Positions 37,906 to 50,814 of a stretch of DNA of 64,000 bases are shown piece after piece (the first letter of the stretch is position 1; the number at the start of each line of letters is the position of its first letter). The notes below the pieces were generated by a model, which did no database searches, was not told the origin of the DNA, and was given only the letters and a program-made list of their open reading frames with translations. The stretch comes from Vibrio tubiashii (GTDB taxonomy: Bacteria; Pseudomonadota; Gammaproteobacteria; Enterobacterales; Vibrionaceae). Where the stretch lies: assembly GCF_028551255.1 (NCBI RefSeq), contig NZ_CP117029.1, positions 558,001-622,000 on the forward strand. The letters run 5' to 3'. The translations under genes were made by a program, and so were the position numbers.

Positions 37906-39330
37906 TTAAGGCTCTTCTGCCACTCTGTCTAGTGCGGCCTGATTTTCCCTTATTAGCCTCAACGAGTTGAGCTGTTTGTAGATAATGAAATAGCGATTGA
38001 TGTTCGAAACGTAATGCACGGGCTCTCGTCCAATGTTTCTTCTCGCCATGATTTCAACATTACGAAACCACTTATTCGGGTCATAACCATTTTTTTCAGC
38101 CAGTCGGCGCATCTTGCGAATATTAGCAGGTCCAGCGTTATAGGCCGCAAGCGCGAAGTAGACTTGGTCTTCAGGCAAGATATTCTGCTCGCTAAAGTAG
38201 CGGTCTTTAATAAATCGCATGTATTTCACACCGGCATGGATGTTGTTATCGACTTGATAGATATCCGGAATATTGACGTTAGGGTCTTTCGCTGTACTGG
38301 GTAAAACTTGCATCACGCCTACCGCACCTTTGTGCGAAACCTTGCTTTGATCTAGCCCTGATTCTTGAAAACCTTGCGCCGAGATCATCAATGAGTCGAA
38401 GCTGTATTGATCTGAATAGAGCTCGAAGATAGGCGTTAGGGATTCAAGTTTGTTGATGTGGTTAGGGTTTAAGATTCGTTTAAGCCATTGAGTGTTACCT
38501 AAGTATTTCCCATAAATAACATTACCTAGAAGGGTGCCAGAGCGATAATCTTTGAGGTATTGATTCACAAAGGCTTCTAGCTTAGGGCTATCTTTACGCA
38601 TTGCCCAAGCGATCTGTCCCTCTTCTCGCAGTGGAATATTGGCATGAATCTGGATGTTTTCCATCACCTTTAACCACAGCTCGGTTTTGTGGCTATCGAG
38701 TATGGTTGCGGGAATATGTCCTTGGTTGATCATCTCAACCAGTTCGTAATCTTGCAGTGTTTCTTCAACAAATCGAATTGTGATGGGCTGTAAAGATTGG
38801 CTATCGAGTTGTTGGTTAAGCTTTTGTAAGCTTTCAAAATAACTGGAACTGGCACGAACCCATACTTCTTGCCCGCTCAGTTGTTCCAACGAAACAATCG
38901 GTTCAATGGCATTGTGGGTAACCAGTAGCTCCTGGACGCCTTTTAAAACAGGGGCACTAAAATCGATTTTTTCTAGCCTTGATTGGGTAATGGTTAGGTT
39001 GGCGACAACTAAATCTCCGTAGCCCTGCTCAAGGGATGGAATTAACTCGTCGCGGTGTACGGGAATAACTTGCAAGTTGAAGTAAGAAGATCGTTGGCGC
39101 AGCTCTTTTTCAAAATGATAGAGAAGCTCTGCGAGTATCCCTTTGGGTTTGCCTCCTTCAACATAGTAAAAACCCAAATCAGCAGCGACGAGAACTCTGA
39201 TGACGCCTTTCTTTTCAAGCGCAGAAAGGTCGCCAAAATAAGGCTGTTTCTTTAATGGCGACAAAGAAAGAGCTTGAGCGCACTGGATAGAAAGCAAGAT
39301 TAATAAAACGGAAACAACTGCTCGCAGCAT
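37906..39330 (-). CDS. MltF-like lytic transglycosylase with amino-acid-binding-type domain
   Basis: This 474-residue protein has a signal peptide (cleavage near CAQALS), an SBP_bac_3-type domain (about 42-265: RVLVAADLGFYYVEGGKPKGI, GYGDLVVANLTIT) and a C-terminal SLT domain with catalytic E323 in QGFQESGLD, then GAVGVMQVLPSTAKD and ALAAYNAGPANIRKM. This is the MltF architecture. The sensor-like domain may tune activity by binding muropeptides. The name mltF is not given because vibrios may carry another MltF elsewhere. No clear terminator follows. Confidence 0.87.
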   Translation of the reverse strand: MLRAVVSVLLILLSIQCAQALSLSPLKKQPYFGDLSALEKKGVIRVLVAADLGFYYVEGGKPKGILAELLYHFEKELRQRSSYFNLQVIPVHRDELIPSLEQGYGDLVVANLTITQSRLEKIDFSAPVLKGVQELLVTHNAIEPIVSLEQLSGQEVWVRASSSYFESLQKLNQQLDSQSLQPITIRFVEETLQDYELVEMINQGHIPATILDSHKTELWLKVMENIQIHANIPLREEGQIAWAMRKDSPKLEAFVNQYLKDYRSGTLLGNVIYGKYLGNTQWLKRILNPNHINKLESLTPIFELYSDQYSFDSLMISAQGFQESGLDQSKVSHKGAVGVMQVLPSTAKDPNVNIPDIYQVDNNIHAGVKYMRFIKDRYFSEQNILPEDQVYFALAAYNAGPANIRKMRRLAEKNGYDPNKWFRNVEIMARRNIGREPVHYVSNINRYFIIYKQLNSLRLIRENQAALDRVAEEP

Positions 39331-39396
39331 GACGGACCTCTAAACAACATTGATTAAAATGTAGTTGTAAAGTGGTGCGGGTGCAAAAATTAGACA

Positions 39397-39426
39397 TAAA
39401 AAAAGCGCCATACGATAAAGGCGCTT
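39397..39426 (-). terminator. Terminator after bamD
   Basis: On the minus strand AAGCGCC and GGCGCTT form the stem and a T-run follows (the A-run 39398-39404 on the plus strand). Confidence 0.85.
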
Positions 39427-39445
39427 CTTCTATTAAATTAGCAAG

Positions 39446-40171
39446 TTACTGAGGGTTTAGCTCGATGAGTTCCTCAGTTCGCTTAACCGCATCTTCTAAA
39501 CCTAGTTGCTGATAGGCTTCAAGCTGAATCTCTAAAGACTTACGTGCTGCTTCTGTGTCAGGGTAAGTTTTTTGTAGCTCTTGAGTACGATTAATCGCAG
39601 CAATCCAAGCTTCACGACGCAGGTAAAAATCCGCCGTCGCTAGGTCGTAATTCGCTAATCGATTTTTAAGAGCGTACATACGTTTTTGTGCGTCTTCTGC
39701 ATATGGGCTAGCAGGGTAACGCTCAAGTAGCTTCTTAAAATCAGCAAATGCTTTTTTCACTGGTTCTGGATCGCGATCGCTACGATCCATGTTAAACACG
39801 TCATGCATAAAGTTACGATCTTGCGCCATATGAGTCAGGCCGCGCATATAAAGTACCCAATCTAATTTTTCATGAGTTGGGTTGAGGCGCATAAAGCGTT
39901 CTATGGTTGCTAAGCCTAGCGCTAAGTCGTCATTTTTGTAGTAGACGTAGATAAGGTCGAGTTGCACCTGCTCTGAGTAAGCACCAAATGGGTAGCGAGA
40001 ATCTAGCGCTTCCAGTTTGCTAATTGCAGTTAGCCAGTTACCACTTTGAAGCGAAACCTGTGCTTCTGAGTAAAGCTCAGATGGTGGCACATCTGGCACA
40101 ACTTCTTCGCTGCTAGAGCAGCCTACCAGTACGGATAATGCCAACAAACCAGATAAAGTATGCTTTTTCAT
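39446..40171 (-). CDS. bamD: BamD, outer-membrane protein assembly lipoprotein
   Basis: This 241-residue lipoprotein has a lipobox VLVGC near residue 18. I chose the ATG at 40171 (MKKHTLSGLLALSVLVGCSSSEE); the longer frame upstream has no signal-like start. Five TPR-like repeats cover the mature protein. The essential BAM subunit sequence around RYPFGAYSEQVQLDLIYVYYK and YMRGLTHMAQDRNFMHDVFNMDRSDRD is diagnostic. It acts at the periplasmic face of the outer membrane and is divergent from rluD, as in E. coli. Confidence 0.96.
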   Translation of the reverse strand: MKKHTLSGLLALSVLVGCSSSEEVVPDVPPSELYSEAQVSLQSGNWLTAISKLEALDSRYPFGAYSEQVQLDLIYVYYKNDDLALGLATIERFMRLNPTHEKLDWVLYMRGLTHMAQDRNFMHDVFNMDRSDRDPEPVKKAFADFKKLLERYPASPYAEDAQKRMYALKNRLANYDLATADFYLRREAWIAAINRTQELQKTYPDTEAARKSLEIQLEAYQQLGLEDAVKRTEELIELNPQ

Positions 40172-40306
40172 GTCAGGATTCGATTCCTTGAGATAAATAT
40201 TTCTGTTGCTTCCGTTACTTTCTTTGGCGTAACAGATACAATGTCCAAATAGTATATTTTTCCACAGTAGTGACAATTAGTCTCACAGTTTTTAAAAAAG
40301 TTCGAT

Positions 40307-41287
40307 ATGGCTCAGCAGATTGAATTAACAAATACAGTAAAAGATAGCCAATTAGGTCAGCGTTTAGACCAAGCTATCGCCGAATTATTCGCCGACTTCT
40401 CACGTTCTCGCCTCAAAGAATGGCTTCTGAATGGTAAAGTTCAAGTGAACGGAGAGGTAATCACCAAGCCACGTACCAAAGTGATGGGCGGCGAAGAGAT
40501 TACTCTGCAAGCGGAACTTGAAGATGAAGAGCGTTGGGAAGCGCAAGATATTCCATTAGACATCGTTTATGAAGACGACGACATCATGGTGATCAATAAG
40601 CCTCGTGGTTTTGTGGTTCACCCGGGTGCCGGCACGCCAGATGGTACAGTGCTCAACGCATTGCTCCATCATTACCCTGATATCGCGGAAGTCCCGCGTG
40701 CGGGTATCGTGCATCGTCTTGATAAAGACACCACAGGTTTGATGGTGGTCGCGAAGACTGTTCCTGCTCAAACACGTTTGGTTCGCGCCCTTCAGAAAAA
40801 GCGCAACTTCGTTCGTGAGTATGAAGCGATTGCAATTGGCCGTATGACCGCAGGTGGTCGTGTTGAACAACCGATTGGTCGACATTCGACGAAACGTACC
40901 TTGATGGCAGTAAGCCCAATGGGTAAACCAGCGATCACGCATTATCGAGTAGCGGAACATTTCCGCGAGCATACTCGCATTCGTCTTCGCCTAGAAACCG
41001 GACGTACTCACCAGATCCGTGTTCACATGTCATACCTACAGCATCCGCTTCTAGGTGACACTGCATACGGTGGTCGCGCTCGTATACCAAGCGGAGCTTC
41101 GCAAGAGTTGGCAGAACACATCCGCTCTTTTGACCGCCAAGCTCTGCATGCGGTGATGCTTAAGTTCGAACACCCAATCACGGGTGAAGAAGTTGAGTTC
41201 CACGCACCAGTGCCAGATGACATGGTAGAAATGGCAGAAGCACTTCGCCAAGATACCCGTGACCATGGCTTAGAAGACGAGTACTAA
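40307..41287 (+). CDS. rluD: 23S rRNA pseudouridine synthase D (RluD)
   Basis: RluD (326 residues) makes pseudouridines 1911, 1915 and 1917 in helix 69 of 23S rRNA. It has an N-terminal S4 domain (18-75) and a catalytic domain with HRLDKDTTGL; the nucleophile is D139, the same number as in E. coli. RLETGRTHQIRVHMSY is a second signature. pgeF starts 4 bp after its stop, so the two are an operon. Confidence 0.97.
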   Translation: MAQQIELTNTVKDSQLGQRLDQAIAELFADFSRSRLKEWLLNGKVQVNGEVITKPRTKVMGGEEITLQAELEDEERWEAQDIPLDIVYEDDDIMVINKPRGFVVHPGAGTPDGTVLNALLHHYPDIAEVPRAGIVHRLDKDTTGLMVVAKTVPAQTRLVRALQKKRNFVREYEAIAIGRMTAGGRVEQPIGRHSTKRTLMAVSPMGKPAITHYRVAEHFREHTRIRLRLETGRTHQIRVHMSYLQHPLLGDTAYGGRARIPSGASQELAEHIRSFDRQALHAVMLKFEHPITGEEVEFHAPVPDDMVEMAEALRQDTRDHGLEDEY

Positions 41288-41291
41288 ACCT

Positions 41292-42020
41292 ATGGATCTG
41301 ATCGTTCCTAACTGGCCAGCTGCAAAACAGATTAAAGCTTTTGCTTCGACGCGATGTGACGGCTTTTCGACTGGCGTGTACCAAGGTTTGAACTTAGGTA
41401 CTCATGTTGGGGACGAACTGGCAAAGGTTGAACAGAATCGTCAATGGCTCACAGAACAGGCAAACATGCCAAGTGCGCCTGTTTGGCTCAATCAAACTCA
41501 TTCGACAGTCGTTGAAGAGGTGAATGCTCCAACTAGTCAGGTGCTAAACGCTGATGGAGTTTTCACTTCCACCGCTAATGTTGTTTGCTCGGCAATGACG
41601 GCGGATTGTTTGCCTGTGCTGCTAACCAATGTTCAGGGGACGCAAGTTGCCGCTGTCCATGCAGGGTGGCGCGGACTTGCCAGCGGCATTGTTGAAAATG
41701 CGGTTGAGAAGTTTGATGGTGAAGTCATGGCTTGGATTGGGCCTGCTATCGGGGCTCAAGTGTTCGAGGTAGGTAAAGATGTTGTTGATGCCTTCGTTTC
41801 TATTGAAGCAAAGGCGATGGCGGCATTTACTCCACGCAAGCAAGAAGGGAAGTGGCTAGCTGATATGAATCAACTGGTTACGCAAAGATTGCAACGAGCA
41901 GGAGTGAATCAAGTTTATTACAGCGAACTGTGTACTTTTGAAGATGCAGAGCGCTTTTACTCCTATCGCCGCGATGGGGTAACTGGGCGCCAAGCGACAT
42001 TTATCTGGATTGAAAAATAA
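41292..42020 (+). CDS. pgeF: PgeF/YfiH laccase-domain protein
   Basis: This 242-residue protein of the DUF152/YfiH family is reported to remove wrongly incorporated L-Ser from UDP-MurNAc peptide intermediates (PgeF). The family also shows polyphenol oxidase or purine nucleoside activities. The metal site residues are in VWLNQTHST, TADCLPVLL and AVHAGWRGLASGIVE. It follows rluD with a 4-bp gap, as in E. coli. Confidence 0.93.
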   Translation: MDLIVPNWPAAKQIKAFASTRCDGFSTGVYQGLNLGTHVGDELAKVEQNRQWLTEQANMPSAPVWLNQTHSTVVEEVNAPTSQVLNADGVFTSTANVVCSAMTADCLPVLLTNVQGTQVAAVHAGWRGLASGIVENAVEKFDGEVMAWIGPAIGAQVFEVGKDVVDAFVSIEAKAMAAFTPRKQEGKWLADMNQLVTQRLQRAGVNQVYYSELCTFEDAERFYSYRRDGVTGRQATFIWIEK

Positions 42021-42055
42021 TCGTCTGTTTTCATAGCGGAAACAGACTCTCTCCC

Positions 42056-42084
42056 CTTGAAATTCCCGTCTAGCGTATCCATCT
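42056..42084 (+). promoter_or_regulatory. Sigma32 heat-shock promoter of clpB
   Basis: CTTGAAA (42056-42062) and ATCCATCT (42077-42084) are separated by 14 bp and match the sigma32 pattern CTTGAAA / CCCCATNT. It lies 48 bp before clpB. Confidence 0.85.
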
Positions 42085-42131
42085 TTCATACTGATTAGTT
42101 AATTTTTCTCAGTTGAGGTAGGAAGGTAGGT

Positions 42132-44705
42132 ATGCGTCTTGACAGATTTACTAGCAAATTCCAAATCGCTATATCTGACGCTCAATCATTGGCTTTAGGC
42201 CGAGATCATCAATACATCGAACCTGTGCACCTAATGGTGGCACTGATGGATCAAAATGGCAGCCCAATTCGCCCACTTTTGACCATGCTTAATGTTGATG
42301 TTACCCATTTACGCTCTAAGTTAAGCGAAATTCTAGACCGATTACCTAAAGTGAGTGGTATCGGTGGGGATGTGCAGCTATCGAGTGCGATGGGCACCAT
42401 GTTTAACTTGTGCGATAAAGTTGCACAGAAACGTCAAGATGCTTATATCTCATCTGAAGTATTCCTGCTTGCCGCCTTAGAAGATAAGGGGGCTTTAGGC
42501 GCTCTGCTAAAAGAACTGGGTCTAACAGAGGCTAATGTTGCTGAAGCAATAGATAAAGTTCGTGGTGGACAAAAAATCAATGACCCAAACGCCGAAGAGT
42601 TACGCCAAGCTTTAGAGAAGTTCACCATCGATCTCACTGAGCGTGCAGAACAAGGTAAGCTTGACCCTGTGATCGGCCGTGATGACGAAATTCGTCGTAC
42701 TATCCAAGTCTTGCAGCGCCGAACCAAAAACAACCCTGTGATTATTGGTGAGCCTGGTGTTGGTAAAACAGCAATTGTTGAAGGTCTTGCTCAGCGAATC
42801 ATTAACAACGAAGTGCCTGAAGGTCTTCGTGGTCGCCGGGTACTCTCTTTAGATATGGGCGCACTGGTGGCTGGGGCTAAGTATCGCGGCGAGTTTGAAG
42901 AACGTCTTAAGTCGGTATTGAATGAACTGTCTAAAGAAGAGGGTAACGTCATCCTCTTTATCGACGAAATTCATACCATGGTTGGAGCGGGTAAAGGCGA
43001 AGGCTCGATGGATGCAGGCAATATGCTTAAACCTGCGCTTGCCCGTGGTGAGCTTCACTGTGTTGGCGCGACGACACTGGATGAGTATCGACAATATATA
43101 GAGAAAGACCCTGCGCTTGAGCGCCGCTTCCAAAAAGTGATAGTTGATGAACCAAGTGTTGAAGATACCGTAGCGATTTTACGTGGCTTGAAGGAACGCT
43201 ACGAGCTTCACCACCATGTAGAGATAACTGACCCAGCAATCGTAGCAGCGGCAAGTCTATCCCATCGTTACGTCTCTGATCGTCAGCTTCCGGATAAAGC
43301 GATTGACCTGATTGATGAGGCGGCTTCGAGCATCCGTATGCAGATCGACTCGAAACCAGAATCGCTCGACAAGTTAGAACGCAAGATCATTCAGCTTAAG
43401 ATTGAACAGCAAGCCCTAACCAACGAACATGATGACGCAAGTGAAAAGCGTCTAACCATATTAAATGACGAGTTGGCCGAGAAAGAGCGAGCGTTTGCCG
43501 AACTTGAAGAAGTTTGGAATGCAGAAAAAGCGGCCTTGTCTGGTACTCAACATATTAAGTCGGAGTTAGAACAAGCTCGAATGGATATGGAGTTTGCTCG
43601 CCGAGCGGGTGACCTTAATAGAATGTCCGAGCTTCAATATGGCCGTATTCCTGAACTCGAAAAACAGCTCGATCTTGCGACTCAAGCAGAAATGCAAGAG
43701 ATGACCTTGTTACGTAATAAAGTCACGGATAACGAAATCGCAGATGTTTTATCGAAGCAAACAGGTATTCCGGTATCTAAGATGCTTGAAGCAGAGAAAG
43801 AAAAACTGCTGCGTATGGAAGATGTTCTGCACAAACGTGTTATTGGCCAAACTGAAGCCGTTGAAGTGGTGGCGAATGCAATTCGTCGCAGCCGAGCTGG
43901 CTTATCCGATCCAAATCAACCCATTGGCTCGTTCTTATTCTTAGGTCCAACTGGTGTTGGTAAAACGGAACTATGCAAAACGTTAGCAAGCTTTATGTTT
44001 GACAGCGAAGATGCAATGGTACGTATCGACATGTCCGAGTTTATGGAGAAACATTCCGTTGCTCGTTTAGTCGGCGCGCCTCCTGGTTATGTTGGCTATG
44101 AAGAGGGCGGTTATCTTACTGAAGCCGTTCGTCGCAAACCTTATTCAGTGATCTTGTTAGATGAAGTAGAGAAAGCGCACCCAGACGTTTTCAATATATT
44201 GCTACAAGTGCTAGATGATGGTCGTCTCACCGATGGACAAGGTCGAACAGTCGATTTCCGTAATACCGTCGTCATCATGACCTCCAACTTGGGTTCAACT
44301 CGAATTCAAGAAAACTTTGGTTCTCTTGATTATCAGGGAATGAAAGAGCAGGTCATGGATGTGGTCGGCAAGCATTTCCGCCCAGAGTTTCTTAATCGTG
44401 TTGATGAAAGTGTTGTCTTCCATCCACTAGGTCAGGACCACATCAAGTCAATTGCCTCTATTCAATTGGAACGTCTATCTAAGAGAATGGAAGAGAAAGG
44501 TTATTCACTCGATGTTTCTGATAAAGCGCTAGATCTGATTGCTCAAGTGGGCTTTGATCCTGTGTATGGTGCAAGACCACTTAAAAGAGCCATTCAGCAG
44601 AGCGTGGAGAATCCATTAGCTAAAGCGATTCTAGCTGGGAAAGTCATTCCAGATAAACCGGTCAAACTACTGGTGAACAACGATCAGATTATTGCGCATC
44701 AGTAA
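42132..44705 (+). CDS. clpB: ClpB disaggregase
   Basis: ClpB (857 residues) is a Hsp100 AAA+ hexamer that rescues aggregated protein with DnaK. It has a Clp N domain (1-145), a first nucleotide domain with Walker A GEPGVGKT (206-213), a coiled-coil middle domain (about 410-520) and a second nucleotide domain with GPTGVGKT (605-612). GGGTKYRG-type pore loop sequence is seen as [13 protein letters not shown]. Length equals E. coli ClpB. It has its own heat-shock promoter and terminator. Confidence 0.98.
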   Translation: MRLDRFTSKFQIAISDAQSLALGRDHQYIEPVHLMVALMDQNGSPIRPLLTMLNVDVTHLRSKLSEILDRLPKVSGIGGDVQLSSAMGTMFNLCDKVAQKRQDAYISSEVFLLAALEDKGALGALLKELGLTEANVAEAIDKVRGGQKINDPNAEELRQALEKFTIDLTERAEQGKLDPVIGRDDEIRRTIQVLQRRTKNNPVIIGEPGVGKTAIVEGLAQRIINNEVPEGLRGRRVLSLDMGALVAGAKYRGEFEERLKSVLNELSKEEGNVILFIDEIHTMVGAGKGEGSMDAGNMLKPALARGELHCVGATTLDEYRQYIEKDPALERRFQKVIVDEPSVEDTVAILRGLKERYELHHHVEITDPAIVAAASLSHRYVSDRQLPDKAIDLIDEAASSIRMQIDSKPESLDKLERKIIQLKIEQQALTNEHDDASEKRLTILNDELAEKERAFAELEEVWNAEKAALSGTQHIKSELEQARMDMEFARRAGDLNRMSELQYGRIPELEKQLDLATQAEMQEMTLLRNKVTDNEIADVLSKQTGIPVSKMLEAEKEKLLRMEDVLHKRVIGQTEAVEVVANAIRRSRAGLSDPNQPIGSFLFLGPTGVGKTELCKTLASFMFDSEDAMVRIDMSEFMEKHSVARLVGAPPGYVGYEEGGYLTEAVRRKPYSVILLDEVEKAHPDVFNILLQVLDDGRLTDGQGRTVDFRNTVVIMTSNLGSTRIQENFGSLDYQGMKEQVMDVVGKHFRPEFLNRVDESVVFHPLGQDHIKSIASIQLERLSKRMEEKGYSLDVSDKALDLIAQVGFDPVYGARPLKRAIQQSVENPLAKAILAGKVIPDKPVKLLVNNDQIIAHQ

Positions 44706-44725
44706 ATTAACTGGTTGAACAAGAA

Positions 44726-44757
44726 AAAGAGCCCTATTTAAGGGCTCTTTTGTTTTA
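44726..44757 (+). terminator. Terminator after clpB
   Basis: AAAGAGCCCT and AGGGCTCTTT pair around ATTTA and are followed by TGTTTTATTTTT. Confidence 0.92.
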
Positions 44758-44824
44758 TTTTTAGACTTATTGTTCGTTTGCTGAGCGAACGGATTGAAGT
44801 TGGTGATTTTTTTTGATTTTGCTC

Positions 44825-44852
44825 TTGTGCTTCAAAGCTAACTCTCTATAAT
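44825..44852 (+). promoter_or_regulatory. rRNA operon promoter P1
   Basis: TTGTGC and TATAAT (44847-44852) are spaced by 16 bp and followed by a GC-rich discriminator GCGCCTCC, typical of stringently controlled rRNA promoters. An A/T-rich UP-like tract precedes it. Confidence 0.8.
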
Positions 44853-44948
44853 GCGCCTCCGTTGTCACGGGATACCGAGCTGAAAAGCAATGACAACAGA
44901 GACGGTGAAAGTTAAGCATTAACTTTCGAAGAAATAACGAAAAAAGTG

Positions 44949-44977
44949 TTTGACACTGGAAGTTATATCGATAAAAT
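44949..44977 (+). promoter_or_regulatory. rRNA operon promoter P2
   Basis: TTGACA (44949-44954) and TAAAAT (44972-44977) are separated by 17 bp and followed by GGCCGTCCG. The 16S gene begins about 215 bp downstream; a boxA-like GTTCTTTAAAAA lies near 45010 in the leader. Confidence 0.8.
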
Positions 44978-45191
44978 GGCCGTCCGTTTTGAGCAGAGCC
45001 CAAAACGAAGTTCTTTAAAAATATAGACCTATCAATCTGTGTGGGCACTCGTTGATGATAATCCAATTAGATACTTCTGTATCAAATTAGGTTTCAATGA
45101 TACGAAGTGACCATTGAATCTTCGGATTCAGCACAGTCAATTCAAACATTACTTATGTAATGTTCAGTATTCATTGAGCCGACAAAATCTT

Positions 45192-46744
<1,553 letters not shown>

Positions 46745-46805
46745 TACGATGATTACTCATGATGAGTGTCCACACAGATTGATATGTCTTTATTAGAGCT
46801 TTGAA

Positions 46806-46881
46806 GGGGCTATAGCTCAGCTGGGAGAGCGCTTCGCTGGCAGCGAAGAGGTCATCGGTTCGATCCCGATTAGCTCCACCA
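46806..46881 (+). tRNA. tRNA-Ala (GGC)
   Basis: This 76-nt tRNA has acceptor GGGGCTA / TAGCTCC, an encoded CCA and the anticodon loop CTGGCAG, giving anticodon GGC. It is the first spacer tRNA of the rRNA operon. Confidence 0.97.
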
Positions 46882-46902
46882 ATTTCCGTCTGGAAATTCA
46901 GT

Positions 46903-46978
46903 GTCCCGTTCGTCTAGAGGCCTAGGACACCGCCCTTTCACGGCGGTAACAGGGGTTCGACTCCCCTACGGGATACCA
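46903..46978 (+). tRNA. tRNA-Glu (TTC)
   Basis: This 76-nt tRNA has the anticodon loop CTTTCAC, giving TTC, a D-arm TCGTCTAGAGGC and an encoded CCA. The acceptor GTCCCGT / ACGGGAT pairs G1 with U72. Confidence 0.97.
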
Positions 46979-47288
46979 TCTTTAAACATTCTCTTTGAGA
47001 GTTTTTAAAAATGGTTACCTCATTGAGGTGATTTGCTCTTTAACAATTTGGAAAGCTGACGAATAACAACAATCCCCATCTCTTTGAGATGCGTTGTTAT
47101 TCAATTAAAAGTTCTCAAATCCTAATTCTTTGAATTAGGTACCAACACACATTCAAGTGTTCTTGGAAATTTGAGTCCGGCAAAATCGTGTCTGCACTCA
47201 TGATTTGTCTTCACTTTTTAAAAGTGAAAATAAATAGAAAAATGCAGACAACTTTGGTTGTTTAAACAGAGACCCTTTGGGGTTGTAT
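46979..47288 (+). other. 16S-23S spacer, distal part with boxA and processing stems
   Basis: It holds boxA TGCTCTTTAACA at 47034-47045, the antitermination signal. A long inverted repeat, GAATAACAAC (47060 region) with GTTGTTATTC (47093-47102 region), encloses a smaller ATCTC/GAGAT stem. The last 25 bases before 23S (GACCCTTTGGGGTTGTATGG) pair with the 3' flank after 50178 to form the RNase III processing stalk. There is no protein-coding gene. Confidence 0.75.
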
Positions 47289-50178
<2,890 letters not shown>

Positions 50179-50283
50179 ACAACACCCAAAGGGTTTTGAT
50201 GGACTCAAAGCAAGAACTTTGAATGTGTAACTACAGAACTTGCTCTTTATTTTAAAGAAAGCAGCTTTCCGAATTAAAGAATT

Positions 50284-50403
50284 TGCTTGGCGACCATAGC
50301 GATTTGGACCCACCTGATTCCATGCCGAACTCAGAAGTGAAACAAATTAGCGCCGATGGTAGTGTGGGGCTTCCCCATGTGAGAGTAGGACATCGCCAGG
50401 CTT
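50284..50403 (+). rRNA. 5S ribosomal RNA
   Basis: This is about 120 nt from TGCTTGGCGA to TCGCCAGGCTT, whose ends pair, with the conserved middle CCATGCCGAACTCAGAAGTG. It lies 105 bp after 23S. Confidence 0.97.
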
Positions 50404-50469
50404 ACATTTAGTTTTTAGATTTTAGAAAAATCTAAAGGCAAAAACTTAGACTTAGAGTCTAACCAGTGC

Positions 50470-50546
50470 GGAGCGGTAGTTCAGTTGGTTAGAATACCGG
50501 CCTGTCACGCCGGGGGTCGCGGGTTCGAGTCCCGTCCGCTCCGCCA
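50470..50546 (+). tRNA. tRNA-Asp (GTC)
   Basis: This 77-nt tRNA has acceptor GGAGCGG / CCGCTCC, anticodon loop CTGTCAC (GTC) and encoded CCA. It is the first of two tRNAs distal to 5S. Confidence 0.97.
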
Positions 50547-50582
50547 CTTATTTAGAGAGTCGTCTCATTAAACACGAACTAC

Positions 50583-50659
<77 letters not shown>

Positions 50660-50664
50660 CATTC

Positions 50665-50697
50665 AAGGCTCTAGCAGAAATGCTAGAGCCTTTTTCT
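50665..50697 (+). terminator. rRNA operon terminator
   Basis: AAGGCTCTAGCA and TGCTAGAGCCTT form a 12-bp stem with loop GAAA and a TTTTTCTTT tail, 5 bp after tRNA-Trp. Confidence 0.93.
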
Positions 50698-50814
50698 TTG
50701 GAGTAAGAAAAAGGGCTGCGGACTCCGCCACTACCCATACACATTTACATGCTGCAAGCTGGAGTGTCAGCCTAGTCATATCTTTCCATTCCTGCCATAT
50801 ATTGAGAATCCCGT

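Noticed and set aside
40556..40972. Two long antisense frames inside rluD
   Set aside because: They lie over the catalytic domain of rluD, with no independent evidence.
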